From assembly GCA_902525075.1 (NCBI GenBank), contig CABZFV010000001.1, positions 175,882-239,881 of the forward strand: 64,000 bases of DNA, read 5' to 3'. Origin of the DNA: an uncultured Prochlorococcus sp. (lineage in GTDB: Bacteria; Cyanobacteriota; Cyanobacteriia; PCC-6307; Cyanobiaceae). Made by a program: the position numbers and the translations under genes. Shown here piece after piece: positions 20,556 to 30,793 of the stretch. The number at the start of each line of letters is the position of its first letter. Position 1 is the first letter of the stretch. Below the pieces are notes generated by a model. The model saw only the letters and a list, made by a program, of their open reading frames with translations, was not told where the DNA came from and ran no database searches.

Positions 20556-21167
20556 ATGAGTAATGAATTAACTACAAGCCTTAGTTCTTCAAAAGCAAAT
20601 ACAAGCATCGCAAGATGGTATGCGATTCAAGTAGCATCAAGCTGTGAAAAAAAAGTAAAAGCGACTCTTGAGCAGAGATCAGTAACTTTAGGTGTTAATA
20701 ATAGAATCATTGAAATTGAAATTCCCCAAACTCCTGGGATTAAATTAAAAAAAGATGGAAGCAGACAAACTACTGAAGAAAAAGTTTTCCCAGGTTATGT
20801 CCTCGTAAGAATGATTTTGGATGAAGACACAATGATGGCTGTTAAAAGTACTCCCAATGTAATTAACTTTGTCGGTGCTGAAGACGGTAGAGGCAGCGGA
20901 AGATCGCGAGGTCATATCAAACCTCGACCATTATCAAGACAAGAAGTTAATAGAATCTTTAAGCGCGCATCAGAGAAAAAAGCTGTAATCAAGTTAGATA
21001 TTGAGGAAAAAGATAGAATCATTGTAACTAGTGGTCCATTCAAGGATTTCCAGGGAGAAGTTATAGAAGTTTCCGGAGAAAGAAATAAATTAAAAGCATT
21101 ACTTTCAATATTTGGGCGCGAGACTCCTGTAGAATTAGAATTCTCACAAATCAATAAACAAAATTAA
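20556..21167 (+). CDS. nusG: transcription antitermination factor NusG
   Basis: RWYAIQVASSCEKKVKATLEQR; FPGYVLVRMILDEDT; KOW domain (VTSGPFKDFQGEV). Confidence 0.97.
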   Translation: MSNELTTSLSSSKANTSIARWYAIQVASSCEKKVKATLEQRSVTLGVNNRIIEIEIPQTPGIKLKKDGSRQTTEEKVFPGYVLVRMILDEDTMMAVKSTPNVINFVGAEDGRGSGRSRGHIKPRPLSRQEVNRIFKRASEKKAVIKLDIEEKDRIIVTSGPFKDFQGEVIEVSGERNKLKALLSIFGRETPVELEFSQINKQN

Positions 21168-21234
21168 TTTCTAATTGTTCTTGTTTATCGAGTAAAATTA
21201 TGATTTTCTACCTAAGCTTAAATTCTCTAATCTA

Positions 21235-21660
21235 ATGGCAAAAAAAATTGTTGCAGTTATCAAACTTGCTCTACAAGCAGGCAAAGCAAATCCTGCTCCT
21301 CCTGTAGGACCAGCTTTAGGACAACATGGTGTAAATATCATGGCATTTTGCAAAGAATACAACGCAAGGACACAAGATAAAGCAGGTTTTGTAATTCCAG
21401 TCGAGATTTCTGTTTTTGAAGATAGAAGCTTTACTTTTATCACGAAAACACCTCCTGCTTCTGTCTTAATAACAAAAGCAGCTGGTATAGAGAAAGGATC
21501 AGGTGAATCAGCAAAAGGCTCTGTTGGGAATATTAGTAAATCTCAATTAGAAGAAATAGCCAAAACTAAGCTTCCTGATCTAAACTGTTCTAGTGTTGAA
21601 TCAGCTATGAAAGTAATTGAGGGTACTGCTCGTAATATGGGTGTCTCTATCACTGATTGA
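21235..21660 (+). CDS. rplK: 50S ribosomal protein L11
   Basis: [36 protein letters not shown]. Confidence 0.99.
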   Translation: MAKKIVAVIKLALQAGKANPAPPVGPALGQHGVNIMAFCKEYNARTQDKAGFVIPVEISVFEDRSFTFITKTPPASVLITKAAGIEKGSGESAKGSVGNISKSQLEEIAKTKLPDLNCSSVESAMKVIEGTARNMGVSITD

Positions 21661-21726
21661 GTTCAATACAAAATTTCTCACTTTTTAGGGGAGGTTAGTT
21701 AATAACCGTTTGGACCCAATCTTATT

Positions 21727-22434
21727 ATGAAAAAACTATCCAAAAGAATAGCGGCTCTATCAACTAAGATTGAAGATCGCATTTACGCACCACTTGAAGC
21801 TCTTAGTATTATCAAGGAAAATGCTAATGCAAAATTTGATGAAACTATTGAAGCACATATACGTTTAGGTATTGATCCAAAATATACTGATCAACAATTA
21901 AGGACCACTGTTGCATTACCGCATGGTACTGGCCAAAGCATCAAAATTGCAGTAATTACGAGCGGTGAGAATGTATCGAAAGCTAAGGCTGCTGGTGCAG
22001 ATTTATTTGGCGAAGAAGATCTTGTTGAAAGCATCAACAAAGGAAATATGGAGTTTGATCTTCTTATTGCAACTCCGGATATGATGCCAAAGGTTGCAAA
22101 ATTAGGAAGAGTTTTAGGTCCTAGAGGTTTAATGCCTAATCCTAAAGCTGGGACAGTAACTAATGACATTGCTAATGCAATAAAAGAATTCAAAGCTGGT
22201 AAGCTGGAATTTAGAGCAGATAAGGCTGGAATCGTACATGTCCGCTTTGGAAAAGCAAGTTTCACAAAAGAGGCTTTATTTGACAACTTAAAAACCTTAC
22301 AAGAATCAATTGATAAAAATAAACCAAGTGGAGCTAAGGGAAAGTATTGGAAAACTTTTTATGTAACTTCAACAATGGGGCCTTCAGTTCAAGTAGATAT
22401 AAATGCTGTACAAGATTACCAACCTGAAGGTTAA
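21727..22434 (+). CDS. rplA: 50S ribosomal protein L1
   Basis: [43 protein letters not shown]. Confidence 0.99.
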   Translation: MKKLSKRIAALSTKIEDRIYAPLEALSIIKENANAKFDETIEAHIRLGIDPKYTDQQLRTTVALPHGTGQSIKIAVITSGENVSKAKAAGADLFGEEDLVESINKGNMEFDLLIATPDMMPKVAKLGRVLGPRGLMPNPKAGTVTNDIANAIKEFKAGKLEFRADKAGIVHVRFGKASFTKEALFDNLKTLQESIDKNKPSGAKGKYWKTFYVTSTMGPSVQVDINAVQDYQPEG

Positions 22435-22478
22435 CGCTTTGTAGTATAATTAAAATTGCAATAATACGGCCAAAGAAA

Positions 22479-22618
22479 GTAGGTTAATTTAGTTTATCTA
22501 AATTTTTAATTCCTACCGAGGACTCGTCTTAAATTATTTCTTTTTGGATCTAATAAAAACGGCCTCTTTAAAAGGACTTTGCCGCATTTCCTGCTCTCCC
22601 TAAATTACGATCCAAAAA
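22479..22618 (+). promoter_or_regulatory. structured leader of rplJ-rplL, candidate L10(L12)4 autoregulatory site
   Basis: Long leader before rplJ; hairpin AATTTAG-TTTAT-CTAAATT within GTAGG/CCTAC (22479-22516) and a 10-bp stem TTTTTGGATC (22541-22550)/GATCCAAAAA (22609-22618) enclosing CGGC/GCCG (22560-22563/22581-22584), ending just before the ATG at 22625. Confidence 0.7.
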
Positions 22619-22624
22619 ACACCA

Positions 22625-23152
22625 ATGGGCCGAACACTAGAGAATAAGCAACAAATCGTTACTGAGATTAAATCTCTATTAAACGACTCGGAAATGGCTG
22701 TAGTTCTTGATTATAAAGGTTTAACTATCAAAGAAATGTCAGATTTGCGATCTAGATTGCAAACAACTAACGGCATTTGCAAAGTTACTAAAAATTCATT
22801 AATGCGTAAAGCTATTGATGGAGATAGTAATTGGAACGATCTTGAATCTTTACTGTCCGGAACAAATGCTTTTGTCTTAATCAAAGAAGATGTTGGTGGT
22901 GCTGTAAAAGCTATCCAATCTTTTCAAAAAGACACCAAAAAATCCGAAACCAAAGGAGCTTTATTTGAAGGCAGACTTCTAAGCGATTCTGAAATAAAAG
23001 AAATTGCAAGTCTTCCATCTAAAGAAGTATTGATGGCAAAAATTGCTGGCGCTCTTAATGGAGTTGCAACAAAAATTGCGATCTCTATTAACGAAGTACC
23101 TTCTGGACTTGCTAGATCACTTAAACAACATTCTGAAAAATCAGAATCCTAA
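22625..23152 (+). CDS. rplJ: 50S ribosomal protein L10
   Basis: [46 protein letters not shown]10 start. Confidence 0.98.
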   Translation: MGRTLENKQQIVTEIKSLLNDSEMAVVLDYKGLTIKEMSDLRSRLQTTNGICKVTKNSLMRKAIDGDSNWNDLESLLSGTNAFVLIKEDVGGAVKAIQSFQKDTKKSETKGALFEGRLLSDSEIKEIASLPSKEVLMAKIAGALNGVATKIAISINEVPSGLARSLKQHSEKSES

Positions 23153-23180
23153 ATTCAAAACCAAATTAAATTTTAAGAAA

Positions 23181-23576
23181 ATGTCCGCAAAAACTGAAGA
23201 AATTCTTGAATCATTAAAATCCCTATCACTTTTAGAAGCATCTGAGCTTGTAAAGCAAATTGAAGAGGCTTTTGGTGTATCTGCTGCAGCTTCTGCAGGT
23301 GTAGTAATGGCAGCTCCAGGAGCAGCTGGTGGTGACGCAGATAGTGGCGCTGCTGAAGAAAAAACTGAATTTGATGTAGTTCTCGAAAGCTTTGATGCAG
23401 CTGCAAAAATCAAAGTACTAAAAGTTGTTAGAAATGCAACTGGTCTAGGTCTTGGCGATGCAAAAGCACTTGTTGAATCTGCACCAAAAACAGTAAAAGA
23501 AGGAATTGCTAAAGCAGATGCTGAATCTTTAAAGAAAGAGATTGAAGAAGCTGGCGGTAAAGTTACACTTAAGTAA
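23181..23576 (+). CDS. rplL: 50S ribosomal protein L7/L12
   Basis: [33 protein letters not shown]...; the ORF track's 23043 start is an in-frame extension into rplJ; the true ATG is 23181. Confidence 0.98.
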   Translation: MSAKTEEILESLKSLSLLEASELVKQIEEAFGVSAAASAGVVMAAPGAAGGDADSGAAEEKTEFDVVLESFDAAAKIKVLKVVRNATGLGLGDAKALVESAPKTVKEGIAKADAESLKKEIEEAGGKVTLK

Positions 23577-23584
23577 GAGAATAT

Positions 23585-23621
23585 TTTTTCAAGCCGATAG
23601 ACTGTATATCGGCTTCAAAAA
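23585..23621 (+). promoter_or_regulatory. hairpin between rplL and rnhA
   Basis: TTTTT-C-AAGCCGATA gactgta TATCGGCTT-C-AAAAA: 9-bp GC-containing stem extended by 5 A-T pairs across a C/C mismatch; ends 2 nt before the rnhA ATG. Confidence 0.75.
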
Positions 23622-23623
23622 TT

Positions 23624-24343
23624 ATGAATATTGATAGTATTGCAATTGAAGCTGCAACAGATGGAGCCTGCAGTGGTAATCCTGGTCCAGGTGGTTGGGG
23701 TGGTCTAATAATTTTTGATGACAAAAGTGAATTAGAAATAGGTGGTTCCGAGCAAAATACTACTAATAATAGAATGGAACTCACTGCGGCTATAAAAACT
23801 CTTGAGAAATTAAAAACCTATAAATTAAAAGAAAACTTTAAATTAAGAACTGATAGTAAATATGTAATAGATGGGTATACAAAATGGATTATTAATTGGA
23901 AGAGAAATGGTTGGAAAACAAGCTCAGGAAAATCAGTTCAAAATCTTGATTTATGGCAAAAAATTGATCAATTAAGAATTAATGGTCTTGTAATGGAATA
24001 TGTTAAAGGCCATAGCGGTGACAAACAAAATGAAAGGGTAGATAAAATCGCAACCAATTATAGCAAAGGTATATCTCTTAAAAGTAATTTAAAAGAGTCT
24101 GAATGTTCAGTAGAGTTTTTTGAAAAAAATGCACCTTCAGAAATTCAGGAATTATTTTCAAGAAATGAATTAATTCAAAAATTTGCTGACAAAAAGTATT
24201 TATTAGATTCACTAGAACTAAGTAATTTATTAGGTGAAGAAAACCACATAAAGATAAAACAATATTTACTTTTTGATTGGCGTAATTGGAGATTGATTCC
24301 CAAAGATAAAAAATATTGGATAATAGAAAAAAAAGAATCCTAA
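23624..24343 (+). CDS. rnhA: ribonuclease HI with C-terminal extension
   Basis: [65 protein letters not shown]. Confidence 0.96.
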   Translation: MNIDSIAIEAATDGACSGNPGPGGWGGLIIFDDKSELEIGGSEQNTTNNRMELTAAIKTLEKLKTYKLKENFKLRTDSKYVIDGYTKWIINWKRNGWKTSSGKSVQNLDLWQKIDQLRINGLVMEYVKGHSGDKQNERVDKIATNYSKGISLKSNLKESECSVEFFEKNAPSEIQELFSRNELIQKFADKKYLLDSLELSNLLGEENHIKIKQYLLFDWRNWRLIPKDKKYWIIEKKES

Positions 24344-24349
24344 TTTTTT

Positions 24350-25519
24350 ATGAACGAACAGAAGGGGGTATTTAAGAATCTGTATAAAAACTTGATGACC
24401 CCTATACTAAAAAATGATTCTGGAATAGATGCAGAATATTTAACTAATTTATCTCTTAGTCTTTTATCATTTAGTTCAAGAAAATATAATTGGCCTTTAG
24501 TTTCATCAATCCTAAAAAATCTAAATGAAGAATTTTCTGTAATTGATAAAAGGTTAAATCAGAACATATGTGGAATAAATTTTTGTAATCCAATTGGTTT
24601 AGCTGCAGGTTTTGACAAAAATGGAAGTGCTGCAAATATATGGAAAGATTTTGGATTTGGATTTGCAGAACTTGGAACAGTAACTAAATTTGCTCAAAAT
24701 GGTAATCCAAAACCAAGGTTATTTAGATTAGCTGAAGAAGAAGCGGCATTAAATAGGATGGGTTTCAATAATAATGGTGCAGAAAATCTAGTTAAAAATT
24801 TTCTTGAGCAGGGTATTGAGTTCAAAAAAAACAGGGAGAATATTTGTTTAGGGATAAATTTCGGTAAGTCTAAAATCACAAGCTTGTCTCAAGCAAAAGA
24901 TGATTATTTAACTTCTCTAAAATTATTAATTCCATATTGTGATTACGCAGCAATAAATGTAAGTTCTCCAAATACTGAAGGACTAAGAAAGTTGCAAGAT
25001 CCAATACTTCTAAAAGAACTTCTTAGGGAAATTAAAAACTTACCTAATTGTCCACCATTATTTGTAAAAATTGCGCCAGATTTAAGCCTTAAAGATATTG
25101 AAGATATTTGCCAATTAATAATCGAGGAAAATATCGATGGGATAATTGCTACTAACACCAGCATAGATAGATTAGGTCTTGAAAATAGGAAGATCAGGCA
25201 AACAGGATTATTACTTTCTGAAGAAAATGGAGGATTAAGTGGAAACCCTCTACAAAAAAAAGCGAATCAAATAATAAAACATATTCATAATATTGATAAA
25301 AAGATTATTTTAATTGGCGTTGGTGGAATCGATAGTCCTGAGTCGGCTTGGGAAAGAATTTGTTCTGGAGCATCATTGATTCAACTTTATACTGGATGGA
25401 TATATAAGGGGCCACAATTAGTCCCAAATATACTTGAAGGGATTTTAAAGCAACTCAATATCCATCAATTGTCCAATATTAAAGAGGCAATTGGATCAGA
25501 TTTAAAATGGGTTAAATAA
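24350..25519 (+). CDS. pyrD: dihydroorotate dehydrogenase (quinone)
   Basis: GLAAGFDKNGSAANIWKDFGFGFAELGTVT; INVSSPNTEGLRKLQ; IATNTSIDR. Confidence 0.97.
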   Translation: MNEQKGVFKNLYKNLMTPILKNDSGIDAEYLTNLSLSLLSFSSRKYNWPLVSSILKNLNEEFSVIDKRLNQNICGINFCNPIGLAAGFDKNGSAANIWKDFGFGFAELGTVTKFAQNGNPKPRLFRLAEEEAALNRMGFNNNGAENLVKNFLEQGIEFKKNRENICLGINFGKSKITSLSQAKDDYLTSLKLLIPYCDYAAINVSSPNTEGLRKLQDPILLKELLREIKNLPNCPPLFVKIAPDLSLKDIEDICQLIIEENIDGIIATNTSIDRLGLENRKIRQTGLLLSEENGGLSGNPLQKKANQIIKHIHNIDKKIILIGVGGIDSPESAWERICSGASLIQLYTGWIYKGPQLVPNILEGILKQLNIHQLSNIKEAIGSDLKWVK

Positions 25520-25536
25520 AAATTTGAAAATTAATA

Positions 25537-26661
25537 ATGAAAAAATCGGAAACTAATGATTACTCAACATTAGCCATGCAAATATCAAACTTAAAGCATG
25601 GAGGAAATGTATATGCAAATGCAAAAAAATTAAATTTATTACCCTCTGAAATTATTGACGCAAGTGCCTCGTTAGTACCCTTTGATCCACCTCAAATAAT
25701 AATAGATTCATTAAATGCAGGAATTAAGAATCTTGGATTTAGATATTACCCAGAGAGAAACTTGAGTGATCTGAAAGAAATAATCGGTAAATTTCACGGG
25801 ATAAATTCAGACAATATATTGCCTGGAAATGGAGCTTCTGAACTAATAACTTGGGCAGGTTATGAAGCATCCAAAGTTGGAATAAGTTGTATTCCTTCTC
25901 CATCATTTGTTGATTATGAAAGATCCTTAAATTGTTGGAATAGCAATTTTATACATTGCGAATTACCAAAAAACTGGAATAATATTTTTCCTCAATCATT
26001 TCCTCTGCATCCAAAAGGTGATGTTATTTGGATAACAAATCCACATAACCCTACCGGCCAATTATGGGGAAAGAATTCATTGGAAGAAGTTGTGAAAAAA
26101 TATAAATTAGTTATCTGTGATGAAGCTTTCTTATCGATAACACCTAATGGAGACAAAGAATCTTTAATACCATTAACCCAAAAATTTGACAATTTATTAG
26201 TCTTGAGAAGCTTGACCAAAATCTTTAATATTCCTGGTCTTAGATTAGGTTACATTATTGGCTCATCGAAAAAACTTAAACAATGGGAAATAAATAGAGA
26301 TCCTTGGCCTTTAAATTCATTTGCTATTAAAGCCGGAATTGATCTACTAAGTAATAAGAAATTCTGTGAACAGTGGACAAAACAGATTCACAGCTGGATA
26401 AATATTGAAAAAAAGAGAGTATTTGAAAAATTATCAAAAATAGAGAACCTTAAAGTTCATAACTCTTCAACCAACTTTTTTTTAATAGAAAGTAAAACAT
26501 CCTTATTGCCAAATATAAAATACTTAGAAAATAAGGGAATATTGCTTAGAGAATGCACTTCATTTAGATTTCTTGACGAAAAATGGGCAAGAATAAGTTT
26601 ACAGAATAGGAAAAATAACACTCTTTTATGTAAAGAAATTCAGAATTCTTTTAAAAAATAA
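25537..26661 (+). CDS. PLP-dependent aminotransferase, CobD/CobC-like (threonine-phosphate decarboxylase-like)
   Basis: LKHGGNVYANAKKLNLLPSEIIDASASLVPF; WITNPHNPTGQLW; VICDEAFLSI; LRSLTKIFNIPGLRLGYIIG. Confidence 0.85.
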   Translation: MKKSETNDYSTLAMQISNLKHGGNVYANAKKLNLLPSEIIDASASLVPFDPPQIIIDSLNAGIKNLGFRYYPERNLSDLKEIIGKFHGINSDNILPGNGASELITWAGYEASKVGISCIPSPSFVDYERSLNCWNSNFIHCELPKNWNNIFPQSFPLHPKGDVIWITNPHNPTGQLWGKNSLEEVVKKYKLVICDEAFLSITPNGDKESLIPLTQKFDNLLVLRSLTKIFNIPGLRLGYIIGSSKKLKQWEINRDPWPLNSFAIKAGIDLLSNKKFCEQWTKQIHSWINIEKKRVFEKLSKIENLKVHNSSTNFFLIESKTSLLPNIKYLENKGILLRECTSFRFLDEKWARISLQNRKNNTLLCKEIQNSFKK

Positions 26662-27731
26662 TTAATAAATTTTTTAATCTCATTTTTAGATTTTATTTTA
26701 TTATTATTTTCCATGTTCTTCTTCATGAGATCTAATATTTCATAATGATTTTTTCCCTTTTTTGATTTTATTTTAAAAATTCTTTCTAGAGTTTCTTCAA
26801 AAACTTCTTTAGAGATTTTATTCTGATTGATTAAAACTGAGCCTCCACTTTCAGCAAGAATCATTGCATTTTTCTCCTGATGATTATTTTTAGAATCTGG
26901 ATATGGAATTAAAATTGAAGGTTTTTCAGCCTCCATAAGTTCATTGATTGTTCCTGCACCAGATCTCGATATTACAAGATCACAGTTTTGAATTAAAGCT
27001 GCTATTTCATTAGTAAATTTCTTTTGAATATAATTTTTGGAGTTTTTTACATCAAAAGGTTGTTTATTAGATTCGCCAATAATATGAACTATCCGAAACT
27101 GTTTTTTTATTAAAAATTCTAGAGATTCATAAAGAATTTGATTTATAGCTTTTGCTCCTTGACTACCTCCCATAACAATCAAAAGAGGGCCATTTCCTTT
27201 TGGAACCCACTCTGGCAAAAAATTAAATTTATAGAATTGCTCTCTTAAAGGTGTTCCAGTAAAAATGGTTTTACAGTTATTTAAATAAGAATTTGTTTCC
27301 TTAAATCCTAAAAGAACATAGTTACATAAAAAACCAAAATATTTCGTGACCATTCCTGGAATTACATTTGATTCATGAATAATGATAGGTATCCTGAGAA
27401 TTTTTGAGGCAACAATAGTAGGTGCTGATATATAACCGCCAGTAGTAAAAACTAAGTTAATTTTTTTTTCTTTTAAGATCCTAATTATTTGGAAAGTTGC
27501 CATTAAAATTTCTATATATTGATAAAACAAAAAAATGTTTTTTCTTGGTGTCTTTATATTCAGAGTCCTCAAATTATATTTTTTGGGAATAAAATTTGCA
27601 TCAAGTCTTTGACGAAGACCCAACCAATGAATATTCCATTCATCTTCCACCTCTTTAGAAACTGCTAAGGCTGGGAAAATATGCCCCCCTGTACCACTTG
27701 CTGCGACTAATAAATTATTTTTTTTAGACAT
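26640..27731 (-). CDS. murG: UDP-GlcNAc:undecaprenyl-pyrophosphoryl-MurNAc-pentapeptide transferase
   Basis: [74 protein letters not shown]. Confidence 0.96.
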   Translation of the reverse strand: MSKKNNLLVAASGTGGHIFPALAVSKEVEDEWNIHWLGLRQRLDANFIPKKYNLRTLNIKTPRKNIFLFYQYIEILMATFQIIRILKEKKINLVFTTGGYISAPTIVASKILRIPIIIHESNVIPGMVTKYFGFLCNYVLLGFKETNSYLNNCKTIFTGTPLREQFYKFNFLPEWVPKGNGPLLIVMGGSQGAKAINQILYESLEFLIKKQFRIVHIIGESNKQPFDVKNSKNYIQKKFTNEIAALIQNCDLVISRSGAGTINELMEAEKPSILIPYPDSKNNHQEKNAMILAESGGSVLINQNKISKEVFEETLERIFKIKSKKGKNHYEILDLMKKNMENNNKIKSKNEIKKFINYFLKEF

Positions 27732-27763
27732 AAAAACTTAAATTAGTAAAATAAAAATAACCA

Positions 27764-28498
27764 ATGATTAATATGTTTAATTTAAAATTATTCAAAAATA
27801 TAGGATTTCTTCTCTACTTATTTGTTTATCTTATTATTCCCTATTCAGCAATAACGCAAACTTTAAAAGTTGATTTTATAAGAAATTTAGAAAACTCTTT
27901 AAATACAAGAGATTTAGAATTCATTAGAAAAAATTTTAGAAATGAAGAGAGCCAAAATATACCAAAACAATTTTCAAAGATTATTAATGATTTCCCTAAC
28001 AGCAAATGGAAGATCAAAAGATTAAAATCTAATATTCCAAATAAAGATATTTTGCGAATAAAAGTTTATGGGGAAAAAATAGTTAATGGAGAAATATATA
28101 TACTCGAATCCAATTTTGATTATTCATTTTCAATCGCACATGGGAAAATAGATGAAGGAATTATCAATAATTTATTCACAACTATAAGAAACGATAATAA
28201 AAAGATAGATATTAGTTTTAAAATTCCTGATAGAGTTCTTACTGGTTCAAAATATGATATCGATATAATTCTAAATAAGCCTCTTGAAGAAGTGATTATT
28301 GCTGGAGCTATAAAACCTCATCAAGTTAATTCATTTTTTGAACAAGAAATATTATTGGAGCCATTGGCGTCAGGGGGGGTTTTTAAAATAACAAGAGCCC
28401 CTTCAAAACCAGGGATACAAATTTGGTCAGGAATCATAGCTCATCCTGAGGGAATGATTACTTTCACAAAGAGCATAGAAATTGTTGATGAAATATAG
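27764..28498 (+). CDS. conserved hypothetical exported protein
   Basis: N-terminal hydrophobic signal-like segment (NIGFLLYLFVYLIIPYSAITQT); 244 aa; no family recognised. Confidence 0.75.
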   Translation: MINMFNLKLFKNIGFLLYLFVYLIIPYSAITQTLKVDFIRNLENSLNTRDLEFIRKNFRNEESQNIPKQFSKIINDFPNSKWKIKRLKSNIPNKDILRIKVYGEKIVNGEIYILESNFDYSFSIAHGKIDEGIINNLFTTIRNDNKKIDISFKIPDRVLTGSKYDIDIILNKPLEEVIIAGAIKPHQVNSFFEQEILLEPLASGGVFKITRAPSKPGIQIWSGIIAHPEGMITFTKSIEIVDEI

Positions 28499-28499
28499 C

Positions 28500-29708
28500 C
28501 TAAGCTTCGTTTAACGCAGCTACACCTGGTAAGGTTTTACCTTCTAAAAGTTCCAAACTTGCACCACCTCCAGTAGATATATGAGACATTTTCTCAGCTA
28601 ATCCCGCTTTCTCAACTGCTGCGACTGAATCTCCACCACCAATTATTGTACAAACTTCAGAAAAAGCACTTAAGTCCGCAAGAGTCGTAGCTATTGCATT
28701 TGTACCGTCTGCAAATTTATCAAACTCAAAAACTCCCATTGGACCATTCCAAATAATTGTCTTACATTCTGCAAGAGCATTCTGAAAAACTTTAATGGAA
28801 TCTGGACCAATATCTAGACCCATCCAATTGCCACTAATTGAATCAATTTGAGATATTTTACTATTGGCGTCCGGAGAAAATTCATCAGCTAAAACAACAT
28901 CAGTGGGTAATAATAATTCTACTCCTTTTGCTTTTGCTTTTGCTTCTAAATCTTTAGCAAGCTGGAGTTTATCTTCTTCTACAAGGCTTTTCCCAACATC
29001 TAAACCTCTAGCTTTATAAAAAGTAAAAATCATACCTCCACCGATCATGATTTTGTCACACTTATCTAGTAAAGAATCAAGTACTCCTATTTTGCTACTA
29101 ACCTTTGATCCTCCAACTATTGCTGCCAATGGACGTTTTGGAGAATCTACCGCTCCTTGTAAGTATTTCAATTCTTTTTCTAAAAGAAATCCAGCTACTG
29201 AGGGACTTAAATAATTAGTAACACCCTGAGTCGAAGCATGAGCTCTATGAGCAGCACCGAAAGCATCATTTACATACATATCTGCATGTGAAGCTAATTT
29301 TTTAGCAAACTCCAGGTCGTTCTTTTCCTCTTCGCCAAAAAAACGAACATTTTCAAGTAAAAGGACATCTCCATTAGATAAGCTGTTTGATTGTGCAAGT
29401 GCTTCATCACCAATACAATTGTTTGTAAGAGCAACATTTTGCCCCAACAATTCACTTAATCTTGTTGCTACTGGAGTTAATCTCATTTTTTCATTTACCT
29501 GACCCTTTGGTCTACCGAAATGAGCAGCTAAAATGACTTTTGCAGAATGATTAATAAGATATTCAATAGTAGGGATCGCTGCACGAATGCGCGTATCGTC
29601 GGTTATTTGATCATCTTCATTTAATGGAACATTAAAATCTACCCTTACAAGAACTTTTTTTCCTTCTAAATGTGTCTTATCAAGACTGGAAAGAGATAAT
29701 TTTGACAT
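28500..29708 (-). CDS. pgk: phosphoglycerate kinase
   Basis: [65 protein letters not shown]. Confidence 0.98.
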   Translation of the reverse strand: MSKLSLSSLDKTHLEGKKVLVRVDFNVPLNEDDQITDDTRIRAAIPTIEYLINHSAKVILAAHFGRPKGQVNEKMRLTPVATRLSELLGQNVALTNNCIGDEALAQSNSLSNGDVLLLENVRFFGEEEKNDLEFAKKLASHADMYVNDAFGAAHRAHASTQGVTNYLSPSVAGFLLEKELKYLQGAVDSPKRPLAAIVGGSKVSSKIGVLDSLLDKCDKIMIGGGMIFTFYKARGLDVGKSLVEEDKLQLAKDLEAKAKAKGVELLLPTDVVLADEFSPDANSKISQIDSISGNWMGLDIGPDSIKVFQNALAECKTIIWNGPMGVFEFDKFADGTNAIATTLADLSAFSEVCTIIGGGDSVAAVEKAGLAEKMSHISTGGGASLELLEGKTLPGVAALNEA

Positions 29709-29920
29709 TAAATAAGCTTAATTTTTAATCTTAAGACCCTAACGTTAATTTGGGCTTATTGGGTTAAAAAGTAGTTACTGTTACCTATGCCTTAATAAAT
29801 TTTAAGAATTAACGATTATAAAAATTTTTTAGTCATTAAATTTATACTAAACTTTAGAAGTAAATACTTTTGAAACTTATAAAACTAAAAGGAAAACAAA
29901 ATTTTATTTGATTTATTGAA

Positions 29921-30793
29921 GTGGACATACCCAAAATTCAATGGTACCCAGGCCATATCGCAAAAGCAGAAAAGAAATTATCTGAAGTTATCAATAAAGT
30001 AGATTTAATTATAGAAGTTAGAGATGCACGAATTCCTTTGTCAACAGGACATCCACACTTAAATAAATGGATAAATAATAAAAAACATATTCTTGTTATT
30101 AACAGATCAGACATGATCTCCCCTAATACAATCAATAGTTGGAATAAATGGTTTAATGCTAAAGATCAATATCCCCTTTGGTGTGATGCTAAAAGAGGAA
30201 TCGGGATTAAAGAAATTTGTAAGTCAGCTAAAGATTCTAGGTCGTCAATCGACGATAGAAGACTCTCTAGAGGAATGCGAATTAGGCCAATTAGAGCCCT
30301 TACACTTGGTTTTCCAAACGTAGGAAAGTCAGCATTAATTAATAGAATTGCAAAAAAAAGAGTTGTAGATAGCGCTAGAAAAGCAGGCGTGACTCGTAAT
30401 TTAAGATGGATAAAATTAGAAAGTGGTATAGACCTTCTAGATGCTCCTGGTGTTATACCTCCAAATTTAGAAGATCAAAAATCAGCACTTAATCTTGCAC
30501 TGTGTGACGATATTGGTGAAGCTGCTTATGAAATAGAGAGTGTCGCCATTGGATTTATCAAAATTATATCCACTCTCAACAAAGATAAGAATGCCAATAT
30601 CTCAATTAAACAAATATCTAATAGATATGGAGTTGATATTACCAAAGGCTTTAAGAGTCCTTCTGCTTGGATCGACGAAGCAGCTTCAAAACATACCTCA
30701 GGCGATAAAAGGAAAATGTCTCATAAGTTATTGGAAGATTATAGAAATCAAATGCTGGGTAAAATTGCTTTAGAAGTCCCACTATGGAATTAA
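29921..30793 (+). CDS. rbgA: ribosome biogenesis GTPase (YlqF/RbgA family; GTG start)
   Basis: IQWYPGHIAKAEKKL; circularly permuted NKxD-like motif then GFPNVGKSALINRI; DAPGVIPP. Confidence 0.93.
   Translation: MDIPKIQWYPGHIAKAEKKLSEVINKVDLIIEVRDARIPLSTGHPHLNKWINNKKHILVINRSDMISPNTINSWNKWFNAKDQYPLWCDAKRGIGIKEICKSAKDSRSSIDDRRLSRGMRIRPIRALTLGFPNVGKSALINRIAKKRVVDSARKAGVTRNLRWIKLESGIDLLDAPGVIPPNLEDQKSALNLALCDDIGEAAYEIESVAIGFIKIISTLNKDKNANISIKQISNRYGVDITKGFKSPSAWIDEAASKHTSGDKRKMSHKLLEDYRNQMLGKIALEVPLWN

Noticed and set aside
23043-23180. N-terminal extension of the rplL ORF
   Set aside because: Overlaps rplJ in another frame; L7/L12 clearly begins at the ATG at 23181.
23141-23413. 90- and 77-aa minus-strand ORFs antisense to rplL
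   Set aside because: Repetitive translations are the shadow of the Ala-rich L7/L12 hinge.
30540-30773. 77-aa plus-strand ORF
   Set aside because: Alternative frame inside rbgA.
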